Shown here piece after piece: positions 45,342-55,199 of a stretch of 64,000 nt of DNA; the first letter of the stretch is position 1; each line of letters opens with the position of its first letter. Origin of the DNA: a bacterium (GTDB lineage Bacteria > Pseudomonadota > Gammaproteobacteria > UBA6186 > Azoamicaceae). The notes beneath the pieces are model-generated. The model worked only from the letters and a program-made list of their open reading frames with translations, was not told the DNA's origin and did not search any database. The translations under genes and the position numbers were made by a program. The DNA lies in NCBI GenBank assembly GCA_027364575.1, contig DAHXPC010000001.1, forward strand, positions 124,001 to 188,000, in the 5' to 3' direction.

Positions 45342-46421
45342 CTACTTGTTAATATGAATGACCACTGCTTTAGAATTTTTTAATAAAGGTTTATTTCTAA
45401 TCCAAGTATTCCAACCTAAAATCATTGATTCTTTAACGTTTAATCTGCATATTGGAATTTCACTAGATTTTAGTTCAATTTGAATATCGAATGTTAACTC
45501 TGCTTTTACATATAAGCGTATCATCTGAACAAGATTAAAAATCAATTCAGATTTAGGATGTATTAAGCGAAATTGTGTGTAATCCACAGGGCCAATATAC
45601 ACTCTAAAATTATTCTGTATTACCCATTGACGTTTCCCTAAAACCATGTCCTGACCCAACTGATGATAACGGCCAAAAATAGAATTTCTATTCCCGATAA
45701 CAGAAAGATCCCGATCATTTAAATACAACCATTCTCCCTGGAATTGATTGATTGCGATAGGTAGCTCAAAATATTCATTTAACATGGCTTCTAAAGCCAC
45801 CGCGGAACTCACTTGCCCACAGAATAAGCTTGCATAGTAGGCAAATGTTTCTTTAGCAATTTTTAAATTGGATATTAATGACTTTGAATCAGCACCAGCC
45901 AGGCTTTCCAATGCAAAAGAAAAGGGATCCGAGGAGAGCAAATGACGAGAAGGCTTGTATCCGACATAATAATGGTTTTTTTTCCATGCCTTATAAAATA
46001 ATTCAATTGCCTTATTGTTAAATATATTAAAAAAATCCTTTAATACAAAATTTCCTTGATGCGTATTAAATAATAGTTTCTCTGTATAATGATGCGGCAA
46101 TGCGCCATTAATACCGGTTAAGCCAAAAAAGGAAACCTTTAGGTTTACAATTGACATCTCTTGATTGTTTGGATCTTCAACAGTACCCAGCATAACGATA
46201 GCGGAACTTGGTAAACTACATGCTGAAGAGACTTGAAAATTTAAATGAGATATTTTTAAAAAAGAAACATTCGATGAAGGCGGAAATTCTGCAGCATTAA
46301 GCGGTATATCATAATTTTTGGCATATTTAAGCAACCGGACAGCCTGATAAAAATTAAAGCTTTCCGGATTACGTAATAAATTTATTATAGGAGAGATTTG
46401 TTTCCCGCTCGTGCCGGCCAT
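45342..46421 (-). CDS. tssG: T6SS baseplate protein TssG
   Basis: Baseplate wedge component. 359 residues with NLLRNPESFNFYQAVRLLKY at the start, the typical TssG opening (F-x-F-x-Q-x-[VL]RLL), FFGLTGINGALPHHYTE and a Trp-rich C-terminus. Normal length. It overlaps tssF by 37 bases, so it is translated as part of the same transcript. Confidence 0.93.
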   Translation of the reverse strand: MAGTSGKQISPIINLLRNPESFNFYQAVRLLKYAKNYDIPLNAAEFPPSSNVSFLKISHLNFQVSSACSLPSSAIVMLGTVEDPNNQEMSIVNLKVSFFGLTGINGALPHHYTEKLLFNTHQGNFVLKDFFNIFNNKAIELFYKAWKKNHYYVGYKPSRHLLSSDPFSFALESLAGADSKSLISNLKIAKETFAYYASLFCGQVSSAVALEAMLNEYFELPIAINQFQGEWLYLNDRDLSVIGNRNSIFGRYHQLGQDMVLGKRQWVIQNNFRVYIGPVDYTQFRLIHPKSELIFNLVQMIRLYVKAELTFDIQIELKSSEIPICRLNVKESMILGWNTWIRNKPLLKNSKAVVIHINK

Positions 46422-48202
46422 TGATATAAGATCCCATCTTTTTGTGTAGAAATAATTAGCTTAGTAAATGAGTTCATTGTGGCGTATCTGGCAAAGAACT
46501 TATCAAGAATACATCCAAACAAATATAATCCATTCCCTACAAATCCAGCATTTTCTACTTGTAAAGTAATTTCGATACCCTGGCACAATGCATTTCTTGA
46601 ACCTGCAGGTCCCCGTGAGGTGATCGTTTTGCATATAACGCTTATAATACTATCTATAATGGCATGTGTTTCTGCCGTATCTTTAAAATTATAGAGCCTG
46701 AGGATCTCTTTAAGTATATCCGTGCCTTTATCCACTTGAGCCAGAGAAAAGAAGTTAAGGGATAAATGTGATATTAATTTCCATCGCACACCGTCTCTAA
46801 GTTTTTTGCGAATGGATGAGCTAAATGGCATTAAACAACCGATATTAGTCACCGGCGCGCCTTTTGTTGAAAATTGAAAAAATGGTTCAGTTTTACTAAT
46901 GGGGAGTAAACTGGGGAGATCTCCATTTGTGCATAGCGTTTCAATGTGTACCACGCCTTCAGAATCGGTCATTGTTTGGTAATCTAAATCCGAAAAGGAG
47001 ATATATAAATCTGAAGTATCCGAATCTTTAGCTCTTCTTGAAGTCTTCCAAAAATAGCAATTATTTGCTTGCTCCCGATGATGCTTAATGCCATAGAATG
47101 GGCTAAACCTAAGGTTCTCCCCATTTTCGGTTAACAATGAGACCTTATTAACCGTATGGATTTCCAATCCTAATTTGGACCGACGTGAGTCAGAAATGAT
47201 TTTATATTCAGGTTTGGTATGCGTTAAGTGAATGGGTTCAGCAATGTGAGAAAATAAGTTGACAATGGGGGTACACCCTAATTTAAACATTGAAGCATTT
47301 ATTCTACGAGTCAAATCTAAAAATGGATCTTTCATATAAAAAAAGATTTCTAAGCGATTACCCATATTCGATAAATTGCTTACATTCAAACCGGAAAGCT
47401 CAAAAAAAAGAAACTTTTCTGGAAATGCAAAATATTCTGTTAAGAGTTCATACCCTTGAGCGACGTGCGAAAAGTAAGGCAAAAGCGTTTCTTCTGAATT
47501 AAAACCTATCGGCTTAATATTATCCTTATTCAGAAATATTGGTTTTTCATCTGTCGATGAATTCGCTAAAGCGATGACTAATGTTTTTTCAAATATGGCC
47601 GTATATATTTTGTATACATCTTGATCTTGCGCATTGATGAAAAAAACAAGGCGTTCAGGGGGTGTTTCTGAAAATTTCATTTTTGGAGAATGATAATTTA
47701 AAACAATATGAAGCAATCCTTTGGCATTTTTAATACGACTATCGATAAGAGGCGCTTTAAATGGTTGATCACAGGCTTTGGCATAAGAGACTTCTATTGG
47801 CCATAGCTCAACATCATATATGGTCGTAAAGTTGCATGGCTCCTCATATACTGAACCTGTGTCAATCATTGCGCCTTTAGGCACCTCATACCGACCTGGC
47901 AGTTCAGGTTTAGGATTTAATTGAATAATAGAAAATGAAGGTATTGGGGCTAAATAATAAGGATGTAATACGCTGAGTAAAGATTCTGCTATTTCAGGAA
48001 AGTCATCTTCTATTTTGTACCGTACATGTGCTGTTAAGAATGCAAAGGCTTCTATCATTCTGGCTAAATCTGGATCTTCAATTTTTCCAGAACTTATACT
48101 TAAATGGCCAGCGACTTTCGGGTATATTTTTGCAAACTCATTAGCCAGCTCGCGTATGCTGCCCAGCTCTTGATTATAATACGGTAATAGTTCTTCTAAC
48201 AT
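46385..48202 (-). CDS. tssF: T6SS baseplate protein TssF
   Basis: Baseplate wedge component. 605 residues starting MLEELLPYYNQELGSIRELA, then EFAKIYPKVAGHLSISSGKI and IEAFAFLTAHVRYKIEDDFP: the canonical TssF (VasA/ImpG) N-terminus. Length matches. It follows tssE by 4 bases and overlaps tssG. Confidence 0.94.
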   Translation of the reverse strand: MLEELLPYYNQELGSIRELANEFAKIYPKVAGHLSISSGKIEDPDLARMIEAFAFLTAHVRYKIEDDFPEIAESLLSVLHPYYLAPIPSFSIIQLNPKPELPGRYEVPKGAMIDTGSVYEEPCNFTTIYDVELWPIEVSYAKACDQPFKAPLIDSRIKNAKGLLHIVLNYHSPKMKFSETPPERLVFFINAQDQDVYKIYTAIFEKTLVIALANSSTDEKPIFLNKDNIKPIGFNSEETLLPYFSHVAQGYELLTEYFAFPEKFLFFELSGLNVSNLSNMGNRLEIFFYMKDPFLDLTRRINASMFKLGCTPIVNLFSHIAEPIHLTHTKPEYKIISDSRRSKLGLEIHTVNKVSLLTENGENLRFSPFYGIKHHREQANNCYFWKTSRRAKDSDTSDLYISFSDLDYQTMTDSEGVVHIETLCTNGDLPSLLPISKTEPFFQFSTKGAPVTNIGCLMPFSSSIRKKLRDGVRWKLISHLSLNFFSLAQVDKGTDILKEILRLYNFKDTAETHAIIDSIISVICKTITSRGPAGSRNALCQGIEITLQVENAGFVGNGLYLFGCILDKFFARYATMNSFTKLIISTQKDGILYQWPARAGNKSLL

Positions 48203-48206
48203 CTTA

Positions 48207-48686
48207 TCAACCGCCCCTATTTAAGGTGGATACGGCAAACAGACGGCTAGGCTGGATAAATTGGCTGTGATAATTCACAGGTTGATATTCTTGTTCTATT
48301 TGTAGAGTTCCTTCTATGTGAAATGCTACATTTTTATTTTGCAGAGTATAATTTTCATCTAAAAGTACCCGTACATTTTTCAAGCGACTTTCAAATGAAT
48401 TTATTGCGTTTTCGATTTTGACACACAATTCTTCACATACCAACTTTGAATCAAAATAAATCCCCATAAAATCTTCCAAGCCATAATTTAGAACAGATTG
48501 TTCTATATAATTAAAATTCTTATCCGACGGAATTACCCTCTTTTTTGTATTTAATAGCAATTCTATATTGCTACGTATGGCTTCAGACAATTCATACATT
48601 TTTTGATCGTTTGTCTTGATTGGCGAAGTGATATTTTTTTGTCCTAATAAGCGATCAGTAAAATTCTCGGATTCTTTTTTTCTCAT
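48207..48686 (-). CDS. tssE: T6SS baseplate protein TssE (gp25-like)
   Basis: The gp25-like baseplate wedge protein. 159 residues; the family start SLLDRL appears as ENFTDRLLGQ, followed by LSEAIRSNIELLLNTKKRVI and VLNYGLEDFMGIYF, hallmarks of TssE. The C-terminus has FHIEGTLQIE. It lies 9 bases after the second tssC. Confidence 0.9.
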   Translation of the reverse strand: MRKKESENFTDRLLGQKNITSPIKTNDQKMYELSEAIRSNIELLLNTKKRVIPSDKNFNYIEQSVLNYGLEDFMGIYFDSKLVCEELCVKIENAINSFESRLKNVRVLLDENYTLQNKNVAFHIEGTLQIEQEYQPVNYHSQFIQPSRLFAVSTLNRGG

Positions 48687-48695
48687 TACTACATC

Positions 48696-50162
48696 CTATC
48701 TTCCAAGCGCTGTATTCAAGGCTATTTTTACTTCTATTTCATCCATTTGAAAATGCGGCTGTAAATATATGGTACATTGATATGAGCCTGGCTTGCCAAT
48801 TTGTTCCCTAACGGTAATTTGTGCGCTATGAAGCGGATATTTTAATTTCTGCTCAGCCGACATTTGATCGATTACAGCCGTATATTTTATTATCCAATTT
48901 TGTAAGTAGGATTCACAATCTTCAGGATTATTAAATAGACCTATTTTGTCCCTAAAAATAATCTTAACGTAATGAGCAAACCGACTCACACATAAAATAT
49001 GATCTAACTTATTTGAAATAATCTCATTTTCATTAGCGTTGCTTAAAGAAAAAGTTCTAGGTTGGTACATAGATTGGCAGCTATAAAAAGCCGCATACGG
49101 GGTATACTTACATTCAAGAAGAGAAATTATGCCAAATTTTGCTAAAACTTTTTCTTGATTACTGGAGACTATGCACTCTACAGCGGGCATATCAAATAGA
49201 CCAGTACGATGTAAATCAAATGACTGTTGCATAAGATCGGTAACCAAACCTTTTCCTGGATTGCCTTCTTCAACACCCCGAATATCATTAAACCATCCGC
49301 TCGTGCCATAGTTTTTCGCCACAATTGAGGCAAAACAGTATGCAGCGTTACCCCATACGTAGTCTTTATGACTAATGACCTTCTCTTCAAATACAAAGTT
49401 ATTATATTTTTTTTGATTAAACAAATTAGGCAACCTCATTAAGATCCTTGGCATGACCACACCTAAAAAGCGCGCATCCTCCTCCCTACGTAACTTTTTT
49501 ACTGCTCTATACCCTTCCTGCTGAAAAGTCCTTGATAAGTCTAGCCAAGGCTGCATTTTGGAAAATGTATCGAGTTCAAAATAATTTGGACTTGCGGCTA
49601 TGATAAAAGGTGCAAAAGCGGCTGCAGAAACTTTTGCCATAGCACTTAAGGTATCAATATGATTGATACCGTCTTGACTCCTTCCGGTATGACTAATGTA
49701 GTAATCACCAATCAAAAGGCCAAATGGTTCGCCACCTGGACTATCAAATTCATTATTGTAGATCTTCTTAAAGATTTGACTTTGATCGAAATCAAGCGAA
49801 AACCCCAAATCTTTTGCTAAGGCATCCCAATTAATTTCTAATATTTTAACCTTCACCCCATTGATGGATGTTGTATTTTTTATCAAGTACTGCAGCCCTC
49901 TCCACGAGCCTTCTATTTTTTGAAAGGTTTCATTATGGAGAATGCTATTCATTTGTTTATTCAATAAGGTATCAATGATATGGATACAAAACTGTGTCGC
50001 TTTTATCAATATCTCTGTACTTGTCTCTTTTATTTGTTGCTGGAATATTTGATATTTCTGTAATATATTTATGGAAATATTATATAGACTAAGCGTCTCA
50101 TCTAGACTTTTGAATATTTGAAAATATAAATCTTCTATTTTCGTATTTCTTTGTTCTATCAC
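48696..50162 (-). CDS. Second TssC-like sheath protein
   Basis: A 488-residue paralogue of TssC (VipB/ImpC). It keeps the sheath motifs (FQKIEGSWRGLQYLIKNT, FDQSQIFKKIYNNEFDSPGG, SAAAFAPFIIAASPNYFE, RFAHYVKII, QNWIIKYTA) but has diverged clearly from the TssC just upstream. Alphaproteobacterial imp loci also have a tandem TssC pair (ImpC/ImpD). It may build part of the sheath or its baseplate end. The start is GTG with a weak ribosome-binding site; a strong hairpin separates it from tssC, hinting at lower expression. Confidence 0.88.
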   Translation of the reverse strand: MIEQRNTKIEDLYFQIFKSLDETLSLYNISINILQKYQIFQQQIKETSTEILIKATQFCIHIIDTLLNKQMNSILHNETFQKIEGSWRGLQYLIKNTTSINGVKVKILEINWDALAKDLGFSLDFDQSQIFKKIYNNEFDSPGGEPFGLLIGDYYISHTGRSQDGINHIDTLSAMAKVSAAAFAPFIIAASPNYFELDTFSKMQPWLDLSRTFQQEGYRAVKKLRREEDARFLGVVMPRILMRLPNLFNQKKYNNFVFEEKVISHKDYVWGNAAYCFASIVAKNYGTSGWFNDIRGVEEGNPGKGLVTDLMQQSFDLHRTGLFDMPAVECIVSSNQEKVLAKFGIISLLECKYTPYAAFYSCQSMYQPRTFSLSNANENEIISNKLDHILCVSRFAHYVKIIFRDKIGLFNNPEDCESYLQNWIIKYTAVIDQMSAEQKLKYPLHSAQITVREQIGKPGSYQCTIYLQPHFQMDEIEVKIALNTALGR

Positions 50163-50228
50163 TGGATTCAGATTTGTGGTAATTGCAACACCCTTGGCAA
50201 ATAAATTTCATATAAGCGTTTAAAGGAG

Positions 50229-50254
50229 CTAGGCGTGGCTTACACCACGCCTAG
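50229..50254. promoter_or_regulatory. Strong hairpin between tssC and the second tssC-like gene
   Basis: A perfect 10-bp inverted repeat (CTAGGCGTGG / CCACGCCTAG) with a 6-base loop, starting 9 bases after the tssC stop on the minus strand. There is no good T tract after it, so it is more likely an mRNA-stabilising or attenuating structure than a full terminator. It would let tssB-tssC be made in excess over the downstream baseplate genes. Confidence 0.65.
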
Positions 50255-50263
50255 TTTATTCCA

Positions 50264-51739
50264 TTATGCTAATTTAGGAATATTAGCAACCATTCTTAAT
50301 GAAGTGGAAAGTTCTTCCATTTGCAACCAAGGGCGCAACCAAGCAATCGCTTGATAAGAACCTGGCTTCCCTGGGATTTCCTGAACTTGAACTTTCGCTT
50401 CAGCAAGCGGGTACTTTGATTTCATCTCTTGCCCAGAAGCTGGATTTCCATCAACATAATTGATTATCCATCTATTGAGCCAAAGCTCTACATCAACGGC
50501 TTCCATAAATGAGCCAATCTTATCTCTAGCCATTATTTTAAGATAATGTGCAAAGCGTGATGTAGCCATCATATAGGGTAGCCGTGCTGAAATTGCAGCA
50601 TTGGAAGTTGCATCCGGCAGGTCATATACTTTGGGTAACTGAGCAGTTTGTGCGCCAAAAAATACTGCATAGTCAGTATTTTTATAATGGCACAGAGGCA
50701 AAAACCCAAGTTTACTTAATTCAGCTTCCCGCCTATCGGTGATCCCAATTTCTGTAGGACACTGACTGTCAATGTCCCCATCATCACTCTTAAAGATGTG
50801 TAAGGGAAGATCTTCAACTTTTCCGCCGCCTTCGGCGCCTCTAATGGCTGTACACCATCCATAGATTGCGTAGGCATTTGTTAAACGTGCACCTTGGACA
50901 TAAGCTGAGCTCATCCAACAATAATCATCATGACTGAGTTGCTTAGAATTGCCCTTTGCATCTAAAGCGGTTTCTTCAAAATCAAACTCTTCTATTGGAT
51001 GTGTGTTTTGCCCGTAAGGAAGACGCGCTAAAACGCGTGGCATCGTTAAACAAACAAAGCGCGAATCTTCAGATTCCCTAAAACTTGTCCATTTAGCATA
51101 TTCGACTGAGTCAAATATTTTGGATAAATCGCGTGGTTTGGATAATTCTGACCACGAGTCAAAACCGAAAACATTTGGCGCGATGCTTGTAATGAAAGGG
51201 CAAAATGCTGCTGCCGAAACATTAGAAATTTGGCTCAACATTTCAACATCATCGGGTTGATTGTTAAAATAATATCCGCCAATCAATGCACCATATGGCT
51301 CTCCGCCGGGTGTTCCATATTCATTTTCATATATTTTTTTAAACAGTTGGCTTTGATCAAATTCGGAGGCTTTTGCAAGGTCTTTCTGTAATTCTTCTTT
51401 TGTAGAATTAAGGACTTTGATTTTTAAACTGGTGCTTGTTTCAGAGTTCATCACAAGATAGTTTAAGCCTCTCCATGCACCTTCAAGTTCCTTGAACGCT
51501 TTAGCCGACATAACTGCCGCTAACTGCTTAGATATTAATGAATCAATAGAAGCGATAGCTTCATTAATTGTAATTAAAAGGTTTTTATCCCATTTAATTG
51601 TTCCTTTCATTGCTTCATTAACCAGAGAAGTTAATAATGCTTTGGCTTGTTCTTGATCAGTTTGCTTCGTTGCATTAACGGCTTGCTGCAATAAGCTAAT
51701 AGACTGCGTTTGCTGATTTACTTTATCCATAACATCCAT
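50264..51739 (-). CDS. tssC: T6SS sheath protein TssC (VipB)
   Basis: The large contractile-sheath subunit. 491 residues with the signatures [76 protein letters not shown] and [10 protein letters not shown]. Normal length (about 490-500). It lies 17 bases after tssB, its obligate partner. Confidence 0.96.
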   Translation of the reverse strand: MDVMDKVNQQTQSISLLQQAVNATKQTDQEQAKALLTSLVNEAMKGTIKWDKNLLITINEAIASIDSLISKQLAAVMSAKAFKELEGAWRGLNYLVMNSETSTSLKIKVLNSTKEELQKDLAKASEFDQSQLFKKIYENEYGTPGGEPYGALIGGYYFNNQPDDVEMLSQISNVSAAAFCPFITSIAPNVFGFDSWSELSKPRDLSKIFDSVEYAKWTSFRESEDSRFVCLTMPRVLARLPYGQNTHPIEEFDFEETALDAKGNSKQLSHDDYCWMSSAYVQGARLTNAYAIYGWCTAIRGAEGGGKVEDLPLHIFKSDDGDIDSQCPTEIGITDRREAELSKLGFLPLCHYKNTDYAVFFGAQTAQLPKVYDLPDATSNAAISARLPYMMATSRFAHYLKIMARDKIGSFMEAVDVELWLNRWIINYVDGNPASGQEMKSKYPLAEAKVQVQEIPGKPGSYQAIAWLRPWLQMEELSTSLRMVANIPKLA

Positions 51740-51756
51740 AATTAATTCCCTAAAAG

Positions 51757-52290
51757 TTAATTGGTAGGTTTTTGATCGGCTGTATTCGCTGACTCAATTC
51801 CTAAATCACTCGATAGTTGAGTTAAAGAAGCTTTATCAGAAAGAACTTTTTCTAAAATGGCTTCGAGCTCATCTGATCTATCTGCTTTAGTTAACAAATC
51901 TCTTAAATGGTTGCGAGCTTGTAATAGAACTTTAAGAGGCTCAACTTGATCAACAATTTTAGCAGGTTCAAAATCTTCCATACTATTAAAACTTAATTGC
52001 ACAGAAAGCAGCTGATTACTATCGCCTGGTACTAAGGTGTTTGGAACGTTTAAACTAAGTTTTGGCTCAATTTTAGACATAATTTCGTTGAAATTATCCC
52101 TATCGATTTGAACAAATTTTCTTTCTTTTAGCGGTTTATTGGCAGTTGATGCATTCCCGGAAAAGTCTCCTAACACGCCAACAACAAACGGAAGTTCTCT
52201 GAGCACCGCTGCTCCCTCGGTTTCTACTTCATACGTGATATGTACTCTGGGTTTTCGTACCCTTCCTAATTTATCTTGAATACTGGCCAT
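51757..52290 (-). CDS. tssB: T6SS sheath protein TssB (VipA)
   Basis: The small contractile-sheath subunit. 177 residues: [20 protein letters not shown] at the start and [12 protein letters not shown], then [17 protein letters not shown], all standard TssB blocks. Second gene of the T6SS transcript, 63 bases after tssA. Confidence 0.96.
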   Translation of the reverse strand: MASIQDKLGRVRKPRVHITYEVETEGAAVLRELPFVVGVLGDFSGNASTANKPLKERKFVQIDRDNFNEIMSKIEPKLSLNVPNTLVPGDSNQLLSVQLSFNSMEDFEPAKIVDQVEPLKVLLQARNHLRDLLTKADRSDELEAILEKVLSDKASLTQLSSDLGIESANTADQKPTN

Positions 52291-52353
52291 TACTGTGGTC
52301 TCCTTTCAGATTAAAATCATAGCTTTTCAACTTAGTGCCTATTTAACTTTTTC

Positions 52354-53451
52354 TTATTCGTTTTTTGGTGCCTCGACAATCCCCGTTAAAATAAATGATT
52401 CGTTTCTTACCCTCTCGTCCGTAATGAGTTCCTTTAATAAGTCTGGCAGAGGCATTTTGCCCCATCTTACTACTTTTTTAATCAGATATGAAATTGGAGA
52501 ATGTGGCTCATTTACTAAAAAATAATCCCCAATTTCAAGCAAAATATTAAAAGCCTCTTCCCGACTGCCTACCTTCTGAATGGGGAATGTAGAAACGCCT
52601 TCGCTCTTTACGGTCACCTGAGTTTGCGCATCCTGGCTTTTGGGAATAATGATATCTTTACAAATAAATTTAACTGCAGATAAACAGCTGGTTAGAGCCT
52701 CCCGAATTTGAGAGGAGGGCGGTGAATCATTTCCACATTTTTCATCAAAATATTTTATAAGCTTACTGTACTCACTAATACAATTTTCAAGATCATTTAT
52801 GAGTTCAGCAAAAAAGCCTTTGTCTGTTTCTGCTACGGCTTTTTCAAAATCTGCTATCGCAACGGCCCCCTGCTCGATCCTTTTTGCGCGCTTATCGGGA
52901 TCCGCAATTTGGCTTACATTCTTAGCCTGAACATACTCCCACAAAGTATACGGACCAACCGTCTTTCCTTGAGTAATTGGGACATTCGCAATGGGGGTAA
53001 TTAAGGTGCCTTGAGTGTCTTCCCCATTAAGCCCGGTTATGGCGGCAACTTTAGTGGCTATACCATCTGCATCAGGCAAAGGATAAAGTAACTCCCAATA
53101 TTGTTCACACAATGTTCGTGTTACGTAAAAGCCTGCGGCGAGCCCGCGAAACTGCTGCTCTCTGACCAAGGATTCAATCATCCATGCACAAATTTCTAAA
53201 TCTTTGCTTTTTGTAGCGAGAATTTGTTTAGCAAAACTAAGAACTTTTTGCCATTCAACCCCAGGCAATTCTGTTAATATGTCGCCCTGTTCCTTACGTC
53301 TCTCCAAGGATCTTGCAAGGCTACGAGCGTCTCGAATTTGATAATAAGAAGAATTAACTGAGTTATCTTTTCTGAGATCTATTCCGGCAGGAGATTCACC
53401 AGAAATTGGTACGTTTAGCGAATCAAAATCTGTTGATAATTGAAAATCCAT
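52354..53451 (-). CDS. tssA: T6SS protein TssA (ImpA-type)
   Basis: The sheath-assembly/capping protein. 365 residues with the ImpA N-terminal domain (GESPAGIDLRKDNSVNSSYY, WQKVLSFAKQILATKSKDLE, EQYWELLYPLPDADG) and an alpha-helical middle. The C-terminus has FNILLEIGDYFLVNEPHSPI, then VRWGKMPLPDLLKEL: the typical TssA end. First gene of the T6SS operon, preceded by a good promoter (53626-53654). Confidence 0.93.
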   Translation of the reverse strand: MDFQLSTDFDSLNVPISGESPAGIDLRKDNSVNSSYYQIRDARSLARSLERRKEQGDILTELPGVEWQKVLSFAKQILATKSKDLEICAWMIESLVREQQFRGLAAGFYVTRTLCEQYWELLYPLPDADGIATKVAAITGLNGEDTQGTLITPIANVPITQGKTVGPYTLWEYVQAKNVSQIADPDKRAKRIEQGAVAIADFEKAVAETDKGFFAELINDLENCISEYSKLIKYFDEKCGNDSPPSSQIREALTSCLSAVKFICKDIIIPKSQDAQTQVTVKSEGVSTFPIQKVGSREEAFNILLEIGDYFLVNEPHSPISYLIKKVVRWGKMPLPDLLKELITDERVRNESFILTGIVEAPKNE

Positions 53452-53625
53452 GCTGTACCTATGTACGTCAAAGGTTGTGAAATGTCTTCTAAAAATGAAG
53501 TAAATTTCTTACCTTACATTTAGAGTATGGGGCATTAATCTTGCTATAAGTCATTTTCCATTGACCAACACACAAACAATAATACACCAAACGGGGAATC
53601 ATTGTTATTAACACGATATTCGCTA

Positions 53626-53654
53626 AAAATAACAGCTTATAATTTTCTTGTCAA
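53626..53654 (-). promoter_or_regulatory. Promoter of the tssA operon
   Basis: On the minus strand: perfect TTGACA (53654-53649), exactly 17 bp, then TATTTT (53631-53626). It lies about 175 bases before the tssA start, giving a long 5' leader with no other gene. The gap 53452-53762 between tssA and the LRR gene otherwise shows nothing. Confidence 0.6.
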
Positions 53655-53762
53655 TTTATTAAAAAGCATTCTCATTCGCCAGCGATCGGTTTCAGATAAA
53701 AACCTATATTAATAATTTACTTGACTACCATTCATCAAGAAACACTTACATAAATGAATGAT

Positions 53763-54791
53763 TTATGCTTTTTTCAGAGTTTTTCTTTGTTTAACGCTAC
53801 TCTCCAAGGCTAACTCACTAGGATTTCTTGGAGAGTCCAAAAATACATGTGAAGCGTTTTGAAATTGTAAAGGCACCTCACCAACATTCGAAACACCAAG
53901 CGTTTGATTCGCCCTATTATCGACTAAAGCTACGGCGGCCTTATTCTCAGGTTTATCTCTTAACGCATTAAAAGCAGTTAACAGTAATTTTTTTCTTTCC
54001 AAAACATTCTGCTGGTTTAAATTTTGAAATAAGTCATGATTATCCGGAAGGGTTGTTCCTTTGGTTTCAAAATCTTCTTTCACCTTTTGGTAGGCCAGGT
54101 TCTCTATATCTTGTGGCTGGTAATAATGGTAAACCATTTTCACAAAAGCTAATGCGGCCGATAAACCTGAGCCTAATGCTAGAAAAAGAGATTCCTTTTT
54201 ATAAAAAAACCAAGAAAGCCCTACTGTGAATGCAAAAAGACCCCCTAGCATTGCAAAATGCATACTTTCATCTTTTTTAATTTTTAGCTTAAGCTGGTTG
54301 AAATTTTCTGCTTGCGAAAAGGGAAAGTAAGGATTTAGCATTTGATCTTCAGTTAGATCCGCTGGAAAGGCCTCATCAGCGGATTGATCAAGCGTTAAAC
54401 CAAGCTCACGTAAATCGTCTTTTTTTTTCTGTATATTCAGTGCTAACCGTTCATTAATTAACTTTTTAATTTTAGGCAATATAAAGGTATTATCCAAGTT
54501 AATTTTTAGCAAATAAAGATTATGGATAAAATGGTATCCCCCTTCATCTTCTATACGATTGTGACTTAAATCTAAGCCTTGCAAATGACTAGCTGCTAAT
54601 AATTTAGCGCCTTGGTTGCCAAAAAGATTGTAGGACAAGTCAACATAATGAGGCCTAGGCCTTTTTTTTATCGCCTCAAGTATAATAGGGATATCTTCAT
54701 CTATAATAAAACACGTGCTTAAATCAAGTTTCTCGCCCGTTTCTAGGCAATGCGCAATTTTTTCATTTAGCGCTTCTAAGGTTAAGTTCAT
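53763..54791 (-). CDS. LRR protein with two membrane helices
   Basis: A 342-residue protein of three parts. N-terminal GALA-like leucine-rich repeats run about 1-110 (DLSYNLFGNQGAKLLAASHL, GLDLSHNRIEDEGG). Two hydrophobic helices follow near 177-195 and 200-220 (MLGGLFAFTVGLSWFF, LFLALGSGLSAALAFV). The C-terminal tail (about 220-342) is charged and helical. It lies just before the T6SS operon, on the same strand but with its own stop. It resembles host-membrane-targeted effectors; no secretion signal is seen. Its relation to the other LRR protein (32832-34283) is in the repeat type only. Confidence 0.7.
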   Translation of the reverse strand: MNLTLEALNEKIAHCLETGEKLDLSTCFIIDEDIPIILEAIKKRPRPHYVDLSYNLFGNQGAKLLAASHLQGLDLSHNRIEDEGGYHFIHNLYLLKINLDNTFILPKIKKLINERLALNIQKKKDDLRELGLTLDQSADEAFPADLTEDQMLNPYFPFSQAENFNQLKLKIKKDESMHFAMLGGLFAFTVGLSWFFYKKESLFLALGSGLSAALAFVKMVYHYYQPQDIENLAYQKVKEDFETKGTTLPDNHDLFQNLNQQNVLERKKLLLTAFNALRDKPENKAAVALVDNRANQTLGVSNVGEVPLQFQNASHVFLDSPRNPSELALESSVKQRKTLKKA

Positions 54792-55199
54792 AATCCCCTT
54801 TCCCCGCTCTTTATAATATGGTAAAGGATTTGTGTTAGTTGAAGCAACTCGTCTTTATAACGATATCCAGTAAAATTGGCCAAGGTGTTTACTAAGCATT
54901 AATATATAGAAAAAATCTACAACTACATTAAGTTGTTATCTTTCTTACACTATTTGTGTCGACATTTGGTATAAGGATGCTCATTTTGACAACACGAGGT
55001 TGGGTGTGTATATTATTTTTTTCATACAATTTTATTTTCAAAAAGCCATACAAGAATTTAATATTAAAAAATGCTCATTTGTTATTAACAATAAATTGGT
55101 TCAGCACTTTAAGGTCTACATGAGAAAAACGCCACTCGCCACTTAAGAATCCGCATTATCAAATATGGATATTCAAAAAACAAAGGAGAAAACCTAAGG
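54792..55199. other. Divergent gap upstream of EEP-fold gene
   Basis: 408 bases between the membrane-LRR gene and the EEP-fold gene. It contains the latter's promoter (marked separately) and two long AT-rich stretches. I see no further gene. Confidence 0.4.
54986..55014 (+). promoter_or_regulatory. Promoter of the EEP-fold gene
   Basis: TTGACA (54986-54991), 17 bp, then TATATT (55009-55014): near-consensus sigma-70. The start codon is about 185 bases further on, so the leader is long, as for tssA. Confidence 0.6.
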
